A stretch of 64,000 nt of DNA from Negativicutes bacterium. GTDB lineage: Bacteria > Bacillota_C > Negativicutes > Acidaminococcales > Acidaminococcaceae. The position numbers and the translations under genes are program-made. The stretch is taken from the NCBI GenBank assembly GCA_009930275.1, contig RZYP01000005.1, positions 18,790 to 82,789 of the forward strand, read 5' to 3'. The notes beneath the pieces were generated by a model that saw nothing but the letters and a program-made list of their open reading frames with translations, had not been told where the DNA came from and searched no databases. Numbering within the stretch: the first letter of the stretch is position 1; each line of letters starts with the position of its first letter. Shown one piece after another: positions 24,626-34,427 of the stretch.

Positions 24626-26455
24626 TTACTCAACTGTAACAGATTTTGCTAGATTTCTCGGTTTATCAACGTCACAACCCCTGGTCAGAGCCGCATAATA
24701 AGCCAATAACTGCAAAGGTAATACGGAAAGCAACGGGGTCAGATATTTTTCTGCCCGCGGTATGAAAATAACATGATCAGCATATTTAGCAATGCTGTCA
24801 TCACCCTCCAGCGCAATTGCAATTACAACTGCATCCCTGGCTTTAACTTCCTGCAGGTTGCTGATGGTTTTGTCATAAACGTCAGATTGAGTGGCAAGCA
24901 CAATAACAGGAACGCCCTCTACTATCAAAGCAAGGGTACCATGTTTTAATTCTCCGGCTGCATAAGCTTCGGCGTGAATGTAGGAAATCTCCTTCATTTT
25001 TAACGCGCCTTCCAAAGCCACCGCATAGTCTAAAGAACGTCCAAGATAGAAGACATCTTCACTATTGCCGTACTTGGTAGCGAACACTTTCAACTGCTCA
25101 ACATTTTCCAGAAGCTCGTGAATTTGTTCAGGAATCATTTTGATGGCGGCAACAAGTTCTTTTGCCCTATCCTTGTGCAGTGTACCTTTAATTTCTCCGA
25201 CATACACAGACAGCATCAACATCAACAATAACTGTGTAGTATAAGCCTTAGTCGAAGCAACAGCTATTTCAGGGCCGGCGTAAGTATATACCACCTGGTC
25301 AGCTTCGCGAGCTATCGAAGAACCAACAACGTTGGTAACAGCCAAAGTTCGAGAACCAAGACGCCTGGCTTCTTTTAAAGCTGCTAATGTATCACTTGTC
25401 TCACCTGACTGGCTAATAATTATAGTTAAGCAATTGCTGTCAATAATTGGCGAACGATAACGAAACTCACTGGCAATGTCGACTTCAACCGGTACTCGCG
25501 CCAGTTGTTCGAAATAATACTTGCCGACCATTCCCGCATGATATGCTGTGCCACAAGCAACTATAAAGATTTTATTAATATCAGCGAAATCCTCAGCTGT
25601 CCAATTCAGTTCAGGAAACTCTATGCAGCTGCCATCTTTCGATACGCGTCCTGTCATAGTATCGCGCATAGCCTTTGGCTGTTCGTATATCTCTTTCAGC
25701 ATGAAGTGCTCAAAACCGCCTTTTTCGGCTGCTTCGGCATTCCAGTTGACTTCAAATACTTTCTTGCTTATCGGCGTACCATGAATGTCTTGTACCCAGA
25801 CGGCATCCTTGGTAACGGTTGCGATTTCGCCGTCATTCATGATGTATGTCCGACGCGTCTTTGCGATTATCGCCGGAATATCAGAAGCAATAAAATTTTC
25901 ACCATTGCCCAGGCCGATGACAAGCGGATTATCCTTTTTGGTACAAATAAGCTTGTCTGGTTCCTTAGCACACAGGAAAACAAGTGAATACGAACCTTCG
26001 ATCATACCAAGTACTTTTTTGACAGTCTCTTCAAAATCTCCGGTATAATATTCTTCCATCAAATGTGCTACGACCTCGGAGTCAGTTTCAGAGAGGAAAA
26101 CATGTCCTTTCTCTAAAAGAGCCTCTTTTAAAACGAGGTAGTTTTCGATAATGCCATTGTGAACAACAACGAATTCACCGGAAGCATTCGCATGAGGATG
26201 CGCATTCCTGTCTGACGGGCGGCCGTGCGTTGCCCAACGCGTATGCCCTATCCCCATTGTGCCTTCCGGCATTTGACCTGCCAATTTTTGGCGCAGTGCT
26301 TCAAGACGCCCCACGCATTTTTCTATACGAATCTTTCCTTTTTCAAAAACCGCAATACCAGCGGAATCATACCCGCGATATTCCAGCTTGCTCATACCAT
26401 CCAATAAAAACGGGGCAGCTTGTTTATCCCCTATATAACCGACAATCCCACACAT
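24626..26455 (-). CDS. glmS: Glutamine-fructose-6-phosphate aminotransferase
   Basis: 609 aa. It makes glucosamine-6-phosphate from fructose-6-phosphate and glutamine, the first committed step to UDP-GlcNAc. Met is followed by the catalytic Cys of MCGIVGYIG, the N-terminal glutaminase domain. Two SIS domains follow (SQSGETSDTLAAL, STKAYTTQ, LGRSLDYAVALEGALKMKEISYIHAEAY), and the C-terminus is KPRNLAKSVTVE. The start has AGGAGGG about 8 bases upstream. Expression is expected to be limited by its own product through the ribozyme in the leader. Confidence 0.97.
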   Translation of the reverse strand: MCGIVGYIGDKQAAPFLLDGMSKLEYRGYDSAGIAVFEKGKIRIEKCVGRLEALRQKLAGQMPEGTMGIGHTRWATHGRPSDRNAHPHANASGEFVVVHNGIIENYLVLKEALLEKGHVFLSETDSEVVAHLMEEYYTGDFEETVKKVLGMIEGSYSLVFLCAKEPDKLICTKKDNPLVIGLGNGENFIASDIPAIIAKTRRTYIMNDGEIATVTKDAVWVQDIHGTPISKKVFEVNWNAEAAEKGGFEHFMLKEIYEQPKAMRDTMTGRVSKDGSCIEFPELNWTAEDFADINKIFIVACGTAYHAGMVGKYYFEQLARVPVEVDIASEFRYRSPIIDSNCLTIIISQSGETSDTLAALKEARRLGSRTLAVTNVVGSSIAREADQVVYTYAGPEIAVASTKAYTTQLLLMLMLSVYVGEIKGTLHKDRAKELVAAIKMIPEQIHELLENVEQLKVFATKYGNSEDVFYLGRSLDYAVALEGALKMKEISYIHAEAYAAGELKHGTLALIVEGVPVIVLATQSDVYDKTISNLQEVKARDAVVIAIALEGDDSIAKYADHVIFIPRAEKYLTPLLSVLPLQLLAYYAALTRGCDVDKPRNLAKSVTVE

Positions 26456-26469
26456 GTGAGCGCCCTCCT

Positions 26470-26627
26470 AAAAAAAATATTGCCGTTTCTGCCACAGAAT
26501 CTTTGTCCTCGCCGTTACCAGCGAGATTTGTCATCTGCTTGCGGTTGCAGCCAACCGAGAGGCATCCGCTGACTATTCGATAAACCTCTCCCTCGTCTGC
26601 CGCATTTTAAGCTGCGGCACCTGCGCT
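26470..26627 (-). ncRNA. glmS ribozyme (GlcN6P-activated self-cleaving leader)
   Basis: The minus strand shows the ribozyme core in order: AAGCGC at the cleavage site, a P1/P2 hairpin (GCCGCAG... CTTAAAATGCGGC), GACGAGGGAGAGGTTTATCG, AGCGGATGCCTCTCGGTTGG, then AACCGCAAG and GACAAA. These are the known conserved blocks of the glmS class. Cleavage is predicted between 26627 (A) and 26626 (G). A product-bound cut removes the 5' part and marks the mRNA for decay. The 3' limit near 26470 is approximate. Confidence 0.95.
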
Positions 26628-26647
26628 TCCATCATCAAAGATTATTC

Positions 26648-26704
26648 CTGTGTGTCCTCCATTTCACACACAGAGTGCCGCAAGGATGGCTTTCCCCGCG
26701 GCAC
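26648..26704 (-). other. Tandem perfect hairpins between glmS promoter and ribozyme
   Basis: GTGCCGC with GCGGCAC (7 bp, 26704-26675) is followed after one base by CTGTGTGT with ACACACAG (8 bp, 26673-26648). Both lie upstream of the cleavage site, so they stay on the released 5' fragment. The first begins about 10 nt after the predicted start. They are not part of the known ribozyme core. Confidence 0.7.
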
Positions 26705-26721
26705 GACTTTATGACTCGTAT

Positions 26722-26750
26722 ATCATACTATAAACATCACTTATGGTCAA
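26722..26750 (-). promoter_or_regulatory. glmS promoter
   Basis: Minus strand TTGACC (26750-26745), 17-base spacer, TATGAT (26727-26722). Predicted start near 26714, giving a leader of about 258 nt. Confidence 0.85.
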
Positions 26751-26793
26751 GGCACGCTAATGCCTCGGTCAAGTATATATAGCATATGCTATT

Positions 26794-28134
26794 CTATGTA
26801 AGCTCTTCGGTAACAACTTCCGCTATATGCGAAGCAATAGTTTCCAGCTGTGCCTGATCAGGACCTTCGGCCATTATACGTATCAAAGGTTCCGTACCTG
26901 ATGCCCTCACCAATATCTGTCCATTATCGCCAAGAACATTTTCATAATGTTCAATTATGTCCTTTATGCCCTGCTTTTCTTCCCAGCCTTGTTTATCGGC
27001 AACACGCACGTTTAAAAGAATTTGGGGATATTTTTTCATCAAAGACCCCATCTCTGAAAGTGGCTGGTTGTTCCTGACCATTGCCCCCAGAAGCCTGACT
27101 GCGGTAAGGATGCCGTCGCCTGTCTTAGAAAACTCTGAGAAGATGATGTGTCCTGACTGTTCTCCACCAAGTTGGTAACCATTTTTAATCATTTCTTCCA
27201 AAACATAGCGGTCACCAACTTTTGTTTTTGCACAGAAGCCGCCGTGTTCTTTCATTGCTTGATGCAGACCAACATTGCTCATGACCGTGGTGACCAGAAC
27301 ATTTTTATAAAGCTTATTTTTCTTCATTAGCTCCAGCGCGCAAATCAGCATCATCTGGTCACCGTCGAGCACTTCACCCTTCTCGTCGACTGCCAGACAG
27401 CGATCGGCATCACCGTCATTGGCAATACCTACCGCAGCTCCGCATTCGACAACCTTAGCCTGTAAAGCCTCCAAATGAGTAGAACCACAACCATTGTTAA
27501 TATTGACGCCATTTGGCTCATTAAATATTGTAATCACCTCGGCGCCTAATCTTCTTAATATTTCCGGTCCAATTTCGCTGTTGGCACCGTTTGCACAGTC
27601 AATAACTACCTTTAAGCCAGTTAACTCCGCATCAGCGGAATTAACAACGTGTTCTATATAATGCTCAGCCATGTCAGTTTCCACTATGACCTGCCCTACA
27701 GATGAGCCTGTCGGTGTTTTTGCATAATCAATCGGCGTCGCAACAATTGCCTCAATTTCGTCTTCAACCGCATCCGGCAGCTTGTGGCCGGTTTTAGAAA
27801 AGAACTTAATACCATTATCTTCAAAAGGGTTATGAGAAGCTGAAATAACAACGCCTGCATTAGCTTCCATAAAAGAAGTAAGGAAAGATACTGCCGGCGT
27901 GGATATAACACCCAAAAGATGTGCGTTGCCGCCGGCTGAACAAATTCCCGCTGCCAATGCTGATTCAAGCATGGTACCCGAAAGTCTCGTATCCCTGCCA
28001 ATAATTATTTTCGGTGCAGCCGTTTCTCTGCCAAAATATTCAGCAGCAGCCCTGCCCAGTTTAAAAGCGATCTCCGGTGTCAACTCCGCGTTTGCCACGC
28101 CTCTGACGCCATCTGTTCCAAATAAACGACCCAT
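26794..28134 (-). CDS. glmM: Phosphoglucosamine mutase
   Basis: 446 aa; interconverts glucosamine-6-phosphate and glucosamine-1-phosphate on the UDP-GlcNAc route. The catalytic phosphoserine lies in VVISASHNPFEDNG (about residue 100), the metal loop is NDGDADRCLAVD (about 240), the sugar loop GGEQSGHI (about 325), and the phosphate loop RASGTEPLIRIM is at the C-terminus. It sits in a cdaA-cdaR-flavoprotein-glmM-glmS series. In several Firmicutes GlmM binds and inhibits CdaA, which makes this grouping meaningful. Confidence 0.97.
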   Translation of the reverse strand: MGRLFGTDGVRGVANAELTPEIAFKLGRAAAEYFGRETAAPKIIIGRDTRLSGTMLESALAAGICSAGGNAHLLGVISTPAVSFLTSFMEANAGVVISASHNPFEDNGIKFFSKTGHKLPDAVEDEIEAIVATPIDYAKTPTGSSVGQVIVETDMAEHYIEHVVNSADAELTGLKVVIDCANGANSEIGPEILRRLGAEVITIFNEPNGVNINNGCGSTHLEALQAKVVECGAAVGIANDGDADRCLAVDEKGEVLDGDQMMLICALELMKKNKLYKNVLVTTVMSNVGLHQAMKEHGGFCAKTKVGDRYVLEEMIKNGYQLGGEQSGHIIFSEFSKTGDGILTAVRLLGAMVRNNQPLSEMGSLMKKYPQILLNVRVADKQGWEEKQGIKDIIEHYENVLGDNGQILVRASGTEPLIRIMAEGPDQAQLETIASHIAEVVTEELT

Positions 28135-28236
28135 TCCAAAACCCCCATTAATTTTATGCTCGTTAAATTATACTCTTTTTTACAAAAAAAACAAATAGCG
28201 GGTAATTTGCCTCAACAGTTGCCCCTAACTTTGCCA

Positions 28237-29841
28237 TCAGCTGAGCGGCTTGAAACGCTTCATGATGGCCTGCGCCACATGATAGCCGTCAAGCGCCGCA
28301 CTCATTATGCCTCCTGCATAGCCAGCCCCTTCTCCTGCCGGATATAAGCCCTTGTGAGAGCATGATTGCTTATCTTCATCCGAACGAAGAATCCTTACTG
28401 GAGCCGACGTTCTTGTTTCAACACCTGTAAGCAAGCCTGAATCTCCCGCAAAACCCTTTATTTTACGCTCAAAATCCAAGAGTCCCTCTCTCAAGGTATC
28501 CGCTACATACCCAGGCAAAACCTTTGTTAAATCATAGGGAACCAGACCAGGGCGATAGGTAGGCGCGAAAGAAGTGCTCAAGCTAGGCGAAGCGCCCGCA
28601 AGAAAGCTTTTAACATTTTGGGACGGAGCGCAATAAGAGCCGCCGCCGGCAACGAAGGCCAACTGCTCATAGCGCCGCTGGAATTCTATTCCGGCTAATG
28701 GTCCGTTGCCAAAATCCTTAATGCCTACATTGACGACCAGAGCACTGTTAGCTATCCCCGAGTCGCGTTTGTGCATGCTCATACCATTTGTAACCACGCC
28801 GCAGCTCTCCGATGCCGCCGCCACAACAAGACCGCCCGGGCACATGCAGAAGGAATACGCTGTCCTGGCGTTCTCCTTGTTGTGATATACCAAGGCGTAG
28901 TCTGCCGCACCTAATTTAGGATGACCGGCAAATTCACCGTACTGCGCCCGATCAATCAGTTCCTGCGGATGTTCTATCCTTACCCCGATGGCGAAAGGTT
29001 TTGCCTCGATGGCTATATTACGCTGCGCCAGCATGGCATAGGTATCCCTGGCACTATGTCCGCAAGCTAAGACAACCGCATTGCTGTACAGCTTTTCATT
29101 ATTCTTAAGGACAACGCCATTGATTTTCCCGTCTGCCATCGTGAAATCAACCACTTGCTGTCCGTAGCGGACTTCACCGCCCAGTTCTCGTATGCTTGCC
29201 GCCAAACCCGTAACCATTACTCGCAGTTTGTCAGTGCCTACATGCGGTTTTTGCTCCGATAGAATTTCTTTCGGGGCGCCAGCCTCTACAAAAATTTTCA
29301 GAATATCATTCATCACAGGGTCATTTACCCGCGTCGTCAACTTGCCGTCAGAGAAAGTTCCTGCACCGCCCTCACCGAATTGTACATTGCTTTCTGGGTC
29401 GAACTCACCCTTAAGCCAAAACTTATGTACATCAGCCAAGCGCTGCGCTACAGCTTTGCCGCGTTCAAGCAGGAGAGGTTGGTAACCGTGCTTTGCCAGC
29501 ATATATGCTGCCAACAGGCCTGCCGGTCCAGCCCCGATGACGATTGGGCGCTCACAAAGCTGCTCTTCGCCATATACACTTTCCGGTATGATTTCATCAT
29601 GCCATAAAGAGACGTTGCCGTCCTTTAAAAGGCGGTTTACTGTCTTCGCATCACAATCAAGTTCCAACAGCAGATGATACACCAAACAGATATTGCTTTT
29701 ACGGCGGGCATCAACTGCTCGCCGTAAAATATTTGTTTTAATTATATTTTGTTTTCTTATTCCAAGCTTCTTAGCCGCCAGCTCTTTCAGTGACGCCTCA
29801 TTAAGGAGGGATACCCTCAGGTTGTTTACACGTAATAGCAT
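28237..29841 (-). CDS. FAD-dependent dehydrogenase-like protein (COG2509)
   Basis: 534 aa. An N-terminal region of about 95 residues (MLLRVNNLRVSL...) precedes a Rossmann FAD-binding motif VIGAGPAGLLAAYMLAKHG. Further conserved blocks are VQFGEGGAGTFSDGKLTTR, LACGHSARDTYAML and, at the C-terminus, YPAGEGAGYAGGIMSAALDG. This matches the uncharacterised COG2509 flavoproteins often found beside ybbR and glmM. The electron donor and substrate are unknown. It lies 13 bases after cdaR and about 100 bases before glmM, so it is probably in the same transcript. Confidence 0.85.
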   Translation of the reverse strand: MLLRVNNLRVSLLNEASLKELAAKKLGIRKQNIIKTNILRRAVDARRKSNICLVYHLLLELDCDAKTVNRLLKDGNVSLWHDEIIPESVYGEEQLCERPIVIGAGPAGLLAAYMLAKHGYQPLLLERGKAVAQRLADVHKFWLKGEFDPESNVQFGEGGAGTFSDGKLTTRVNDPVMNDILKIFVEAGAPKEILSEQKPHVGTDKLRVMVTGLAASIRELGGEVRYGQQVVDFTMADGKINGVVLKNNEKLYSNAVVLACGHSARDTYAMLAQRNIAIEAKPFAIGVRIEHPQELIDRAQYGEFAGHPKLGAADYALVYHNKENARTAYSFCMCPGGLVVAAASESCGVVTNGMSMHKRDSGIANSALVVNVGIKDFGNGPLAGIEFQRRYEQLAFVAGGGSYCAPSQNVKSFLAGASPSLSTSFAPTYRPGLVPYDLTKVLPGYVADTLREGLLDFERKIKGFAGDSGLLTGVETRTSAPVRILRSDEDKQSCSHKGLYPAGEGAGYAGGIMSAALDGYHVAQAIMKRFKPLS

Positions 29842-29854
29842 GTAATTACTCCGT

Positions 29855-30775
29855 TTATCTTGTTTTTTCCAGTTGAATCTTCACCAGTACACTGTGCGTC
29901 TCGGCCAAAACTTTATCAGGCAGACTAAGTGGCATCTGCATTTCGACATCATCTTCGATATTGTCCAAAAGTATTGGTGCTGTCTTTATTTCCGTTATGC
30001 CAGCCAAGACGGCAGGGTCAGCCGTTAGTTTGACCTTTTCCGGTACTGTTTTTACTGAACTTATTGTATGGTTTTTCTTCAGAACGCCGCTCATCACCGG
30101 CTTTATAGGCAGCTCCACGCTTGCCAGCTGTTTCAGCATCAGCGCTTTGATATGGACTTTGCCAGGCTGTACGTTCAAATCATACATTTCGCTGCCATCA
30201 ATAGCAATCGGTGTCAGATTAGCGTTGTCTTCAAAACTATTATCTTTTCCTGTAATATCTACCAAGGCAATTACTTTGAAAGCATTAGCTAGACGGTTAC
30301 TTGCACCGGAGACAATAACTTTCACCGGATCGATTTCCAGCTTACCGACAGTAACGCCGGAACCAGGTATACCCATAATACGCGCTTCAACATCCATCGT
30401 ACGTTCGCCGATTGTATCAAGATCAAGGAAAAGGTTTTTAGGATTAACCTCTATAATATCCCCGACAGCCGATTTTACTTTCACATCAAACCCGTGGCGG
30501 CCTTTGGTTGCGCCGGAAAAATCTATATAAGCAATTATATCTTTTTCCCTAGCGCTTGATATAACCGTTCTTGTTCCCTTAATTTTCACAACAACAGTCT
30601 CCGGCAAATTATTGACCACCATATTATCGGAGAGATTACTCTTCGTTAACGGAACCATAAAAGAGCGTTCTATGATGGGGTTCTGTTCATTCATGACATA
30701 AAGCCACAATGCGCAGGCCGCAAGGAAAGCAAAGATGCGTACGACCCATTTGTTTCGCTGTTCGCTTTCTCTCAT
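29855..30775 (-). CDS. cdaR: CdaA regulator CdaR (YbbR-domain protein)
   Basis: 306 aa from the ATG at 30775, which shares its A with the cdaA stop (TAATG) and has GGAGG 8 bases upstream; the frame runs on to 30790. One N-terminal membrane segment (IFAFLAACALWLYV) is followed by about four YbbR repeats of some 80 residues outside the membrane (for example VVVKIKGTRTVIS). CdaR binds and tunes the diadenylate cyclase CdaA in other Firmicutes. Tight coupling with cdaA and nearby glmM supports that here. Confidence 0.9.
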   Translation of the reverse strand: MRESEQRNKWVVRIFAFLAACALWLYVMNEQNPIIERSFMVPLTKSNLSDNMVVNNLPETVVVKIKGTRTVISSAREKDIIAYIDFSGATKGRHGFDVKVKSAVGDIIEVNPKNLFLDLDTIGERTMDVEARIMGIPGSGVTVGKLEIDPVKVIVSGASNRLANAFKVIALVDITGKDNSFEDNANLTPIAIDGSEMYDLNVQPGKVHIKALMLKQLASVELPIKPVMSGVLKKNHTISSVKTVPEKVKLTADPAVLAGITEIKTAPILLDNIEDDVEMQMPLSLPDKVLAETHSVLVKIQLEKTR

Positions 30776-31605
30776 TACTTTTTCCTCCAACCCTTAAGCT
30801 TCTCCAACAAATCATCCTTCCACCCCAAAAGTGGTTGGCTCATTCCCGGTCTTAAAAGGTCCTTGATATCGTCGCCGGTCAAATAACGCTGCAAAACACC
30901 GCTTCTGGCCAGGGAGATTGTACCGGTTTCTTCACTTACTACCAGAACTAAAGCATCCGCTTGTTCAGAAAGCCCAATTGCGGCTCTATGCCTTGTACCA
31001 AGCTCTTTGCTAAGATTGCGTGCCTCTGTCAGCGGCAAAAGACAACCGGCAGCCTTAATGCGATTGCCGCGAATTATAACAGCACCATCATGTAAAGGCG
31101 TGTTAGGAATGAATATGTTCATAAATAATTCGTGGGATACTAAAGCATCTATCTGAATACCGGTTTCTATATAATCATCAAGTCCGGTTTCACGCTCAAA
31201 AACAATCAGCGCGCCTATCTTATTACGGGACATAGCCATAGCTGCTGTTTCAAGCGCTGAAAGCATATTCTCGACTTCTTCCTCGTCCAAGACTAATGTT
31301 TTCCTGAAGAAACGACCACGTCCTATTTGCTCTAAAGCTCGACGCAATTCCGGCTGAAAGACGACCGGCAAAGCAACCAAAACCACCGTCATGCTTTTCT
31401 CTAAAAGCCAGTTTATAACATGCAGATGCAGCCAATTACTTACCAAAGCAGCAAGAAGAAGAACTACCAGTCCCTTGACAAGCGAAGCGGCTCTTGTATT
31501 TTTTAGCATTTGGTAGAGGCGATATAAAAAGTATGTAACAACTAAAATATCGACCAAATCTAAAACTGTTATTGTATGTAGTACACCTTCCAGCTGTGCT
31601 AGCAA
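30775..31605 (-). CDS. cdaA: Diadenylate cyclase CdaA
   Basis: 276 aa from a TTG at 31605 with GAGGAAGGATG about 7 bases upstream. Three N-terminal transmembrane segments (about residues 12-80) precede the DAC domain. It shows the catalytic DGAVII (about 180) and RHRAAIGLSE (about 210), which bind and condense two ATP to cyclic di-AMP. c-di-AMP governs potassium and osmolyte balance and cell wall homeostasis. A promoter lies just upstream, inside the terminator hairpin of the arg operon. Confidence 0.95.
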   Translation of the reverse strand: MLAQLEGVLHTITVLDLVDILVVTYFLYRLYQMLKNTRAASLVKGLVVLLLAALVSNWLHLHVINWLLEKSMTVVLVALPVVFQPELRRALEQIGRGRFFRKTLVLDEEEVENMLSALETAAMAMSRNKIGALIVFERETGLDDYIETGIQIDALVSHELFMNIFIPNTPLHDGAVIIRGNRIKAAGCLLPLTEARNLSKELGTRHRAAIGLSEQADALVLVVSEETGTISLARSGVLQRYLTGDDIKDLLRPGMSQPLLGWKDDLLEKLKGWRKK

Positions 31606-31646
31606 ATGAATTCATCCTTCCTCGTCCGACGGCTTACCTATCCCTT

Positions 31647-31676
31647 ATTATACAAAAAATAACCCGGTAATGCCAA
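31647..31676 (-). promoter_or_regulatory. cdaA promoter overlapping the arg terminator
   Basis: Minus strand TTGGCA (31676-31671) lies at the loop of the arg terminator, then an 18-base spacer and TATAAT (31652-31647). Confidence 0.65.
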
Positions 31677-31693
31677 TCATTACCGGGTTATTT
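31657..31693 (-). terminator. Terminator of the arginine operon
   Basis: AAATAACCCGGTAAT pairs perfectly with ATTACCGGGTTATTT (15 bp, loop GCCAATC). A run of T follows on the minus strand. It lies 18 bases after the argH stop. Confidence 0.92.
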
Positions 31694-31711
31694 GATAAAA
31701 TAAATAGCAAC

Positions 31712-33124
31712 CTATATTTTCTCGCGTAAACAATTCAAAATATCTTGCTGAGAAGCTAATATTTCAGCTCCGCGAGAGAGTTGTTTGGCATTTTCCGTGA
31801 AGGCGGGTCCTCCATAAGAAGTTCTTGCCGCAACACAGTTTTCAGGCTTAAGCGTTTCCAGCAAATCGGCTTCAAAAAGCTCTGAAAAATCTTTGTATTC
31901 AACCAGCGTGATCTCAGGCAAAAATTTGCTGGATCTGATGGCATAAGCGACACATTTGCCAACAACCTCATGCGCCTGTCGGAAAGGCAAGCCTTTCCTT
32001 ACCAGATAGTCAGCCAGGTCAGTTGCGTTGGAGAAATCCTTGCTGACGGCTTGCTCCATCTTTTCAACATTAACCTTCATAGTTGCAATCATGTCACCGT
32101 AAACCGCAAGGCTGAATTTGATGGTGTCAATAGCATCAAACAGGCCTTCTTTATCCTCCTGCAGATCCTTGTTGTAAGTCAGCGGCAGACCCTTAACCGT
32201 AACAAGCATTGCCTGCAGATGACCGTAAACACGTCCTGTTTTGCCACGAACAAGCTCGGCGATATCCGGATTCTTCTTTTGCGGCATCATGCTTGACCCT
32301 GTCGCAAAGGCATCGTCCAATTCAATAAAAGCAAATTCCGTACTGGACCACAGGCAAACTTCTTCGCTCAAGCGGCTGAGGTGCATCATCAGGATAGAGG
32401 CAAAGGACAAGAATTCCAGAATGTAATCCCGGTCGCTGACCGCATCCATGCTGTTGGCATAGACATCCCCAAAGTTTAGTTGTCCGGCAACGTCAAATCT
32501 ATCAATTGGGAAGGTAGTGCCCGCAATAGCACCTGCCCCTAAAGGCATAATGTCAGCACCGGCCCAAACTCCCTGCAAGCGGCGGAAATCTCTTTGTAAC
32601 ATATTAAAATAGGCCAAAAGATGATGCGCGAAAGTAATTGGTTGTGCCCTCTGCAAATGGGTATAACCAGGCATTAGTGTCTTTTCATGCTCTTTAGCTA
32701 CAGTTAGAAGAACCTGTTCAAACTTCAAAAGCAACTCGCCAATTTCAACGATCTCACGCTTCATATACATATGCATATCAAGAGCAACCTGATCGTTGCG
32801 ACTGCGTGCAGTATGCAGTCTCGCGCCGGCACTGCCTATACGCTCAGTCAGCCTGGCCTCAATGTTCATATGAATATCTTCCAGTGATACTTCAAAGCTA
32901 AAATTACCAGCTTCAATATCTGCCAGAATTTTTGACAGCCCGTCTACAATATCCACAGCATCTGCTTCTGGAATAATTCCGGCCCTCGCCAACATTCTGG
33001 CATGGGCAATGCTGCCGCGGATATCTTCATGATACAAGCGTTTGTCGAACTCAATAGATGCGTTAAAAGCATCCACCAATTCATTTGTGTTCTTACTGAA
33101 TCTACCGCCCCAAAGCTTAGCCAT
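31712..33124 (-). CDS. argH: Argininosuccinate lyase
   Basis: 470 aa; splits argininosuccinate into arginine and fumarate, the last step of the pathway. It starts [15 protein letters not shown] and has the superfamily signature [12 protein letters not shown] (about residue 278), with the catalytic Ser in the flexible loop, plus [10 protein letters not shown] and [10 protein letters not shown]. The ATG shares a base with the argG stop (TAATG), indicating translational coupling. It ends the operon at a strong terminator. Confidence 0.97.
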   Translation of the reverse strand: MAKLWGGRFSKNTNELVDAFNASIEFDKRLYHEDIRGSIAHARMLARAGIIPEADAVDIVDGLSKILADIEAGNFSFEVSLEDIHMNIEARLTERIGSAGARLHTARSRNDQVALDMHMYMKREIVEIGELLLKFEQVLLTVAKEHEKTLMPGYTHLQRAQPITFAHHLLAYFNMLQRDFRRLQGVWAGADIMPLGAGAIAGTTFPIDRFDVAGQLNFGDVYANSMDAVSDRDYILEFLSFASILMMHLSRLSEEVCLWSSTEFAFIELDDAFATGSSMMPQKKNPDIAELVRGKTGRVYGHLQAMLVTVKGLPLTYNKDLQEDKEGLFDAIDTIKFSLAVYGDMIATMKVNVEKMEQAVSKDFSNATDLADYLVRKGLPFRQAHEVVGKCVAYAIRSSKFLPEITLVEYKDFSELFEADLLETLKPENCVAARTSYGGPAFTENAKQLSRGAEILASQQDILNCLREKI

Positions 33125-34344
33125 TATTTTAACTTTCCTTGTTTCATCAAAGCGCGAACAGTCAAAGGAAGTCCGAACAAAGTGATGAAGCCTGTAGCAT
33201 CAGCTTGGTTGTAAACTTCGTCAGCGCCGAAGGTTACATATTCCTGGCTATAGAGAGAGTATGGAGACTTAGCGCCGGCGCTCATGACGTTGCCTTTATA
33301 CAGCTTAACACGAACGGTACCGGTAACAGTCTTCTGTGTCTCTTCAACGAAAGCTGCGAGAGCTTCACGCAAAGGAGAGAACCACATGCCATCATATACC
33401 AATTCAGCATATTTTACGCCTACTAATTGTTTGTAGTGGTTGGTCGCACGGTCAAGACAGAGGTTTTCCAACTCATTGTGTGCATAATAAATAATAGTAC
33501 CGCCAGGAGTTTCATAAACACCGCGGGATTTCATACCGACAAGGCGGTTTTCTACCATATCGCAGATGCCTACGCCGTTGCGAATGCCGATTTCATTAAG
33601 AGTTTCCACAATTTTGGCAGGGCTTAATTTGGTTCCGTTAACGGCAACCGGCACGCCCTGTTCGAATTCCAGTTCAACATATTCAGCTTTATCCGGAGCT
33701 TTTTCCGGAGTATTGGTAACTATGAACAACTCGTCTTTTGGAGCATTCCATGGGTCTTCCAGGTCAGAACCCTCGTGGCTGAGATGCCACATGTTGCGGT
33801 CCATGCTGTAGTCATGAGATTTAGTAACAGGAATAGGAATGTTATGTGCTTCCGCGAAGTCAATAGCGTCTTCGCGGGAACGAATATTCCATTCACGCCA
33901 AGGCACGATTACGGATAATTGAGGTGCCAGAGCCTTAACAGTCAATTCGAAACGAACCTGGTCGTTGCCTTTGCCGGTTGCGCCGTGGGCAACGGCATCT
34001 GCGCCTTCAGCCAATGCGATTTCAACAAGTTTTTTAGCAATCAGAGGACGGGCAAAAGAAGTGCCCAAAAGATATTTCTTCTCATATACAGCGCCAGCCT
34101 TAACTACAGGCCAGACATAATCAGCTATGAATTCTTCCTTCAAATCAAGAATGAAGCATTTGCTTGCGCCTGATTTTAAAGCCTTATCATAAACCGGATC
34201 AAGTTCAGCCCCTTGGCCAAGGTCTGCGGTTACTGCTATAACTTCACAATTGTTGTAGTTCTCTTTCAACCAAGGAATAATAACCGAAGTGTCCAAACCA
34301 CCGGAATAAGCCAGTACTACTTTTTTAATGTCTTTTTTGTTCAT
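33124..34344 (-). CDS. argG: Argininosuccinate synthase
   Basis: 406 aa; joins citrulline and aspartate with ATP. The N-terminal PP-loop reads [13 protein letters not shown], followed by the conserved [10 protein letters not shown] (about residue 125) and the [14 protein letters not shown] block (about 185). Length is normal. A gap of 83 bases from argF holds only weak promoter-like sequence. It is coupled to argH downstream. Confidence 0.97.
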   Translation of the reverse strand: MNKKDIKKVVLAYSGGLDTSVIIPWLKENYNNCEVIAVTADLGQGAELDPVYDKALKSGASKCFILDLKEEFIADYVWPVVKAGAVYEKKYLLGTSFARPLIAKKLVEIALAEGADAVAHGATGKGNDQVRFELTVKALAPQLSVIVPWREWNIRSREDAIDFAEAHNIPIPVTKSHDYSMDRNMWHLSHEGSDLEDPWNAPKDELFIVTNTPEKAPDKAEYVELEFEQGVPVAVNGTKLSPAKIVETLNEIGIRNGVGICDMVENRLVGMKSRGVYETPGGTIIYYAHNELENLCLDRATNHYKQLVGVKYAELVYDGMWFSPLREALAAFVEETQKTVTGTVRVKLYKGNVMSAGAKSPYSLYSQEYVTFGADEVYNQADATGFITLFGLPLTVRALMKQGKLK

Positions 34345-34427
34345 TATAGATGCATCCTCCTAAAATTATTCAATGTATTATTTATGCTAAACAAAAGTAT
34401 GAAATCACCATACTCTCCTTAGACTGC

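Noticed and set aside
34345..34427. Internal promoter or second ARG box before argG
   Set aside because: Only half-site-like AT-rich sequence without a clear -35 and -10 pair at proper spacing.
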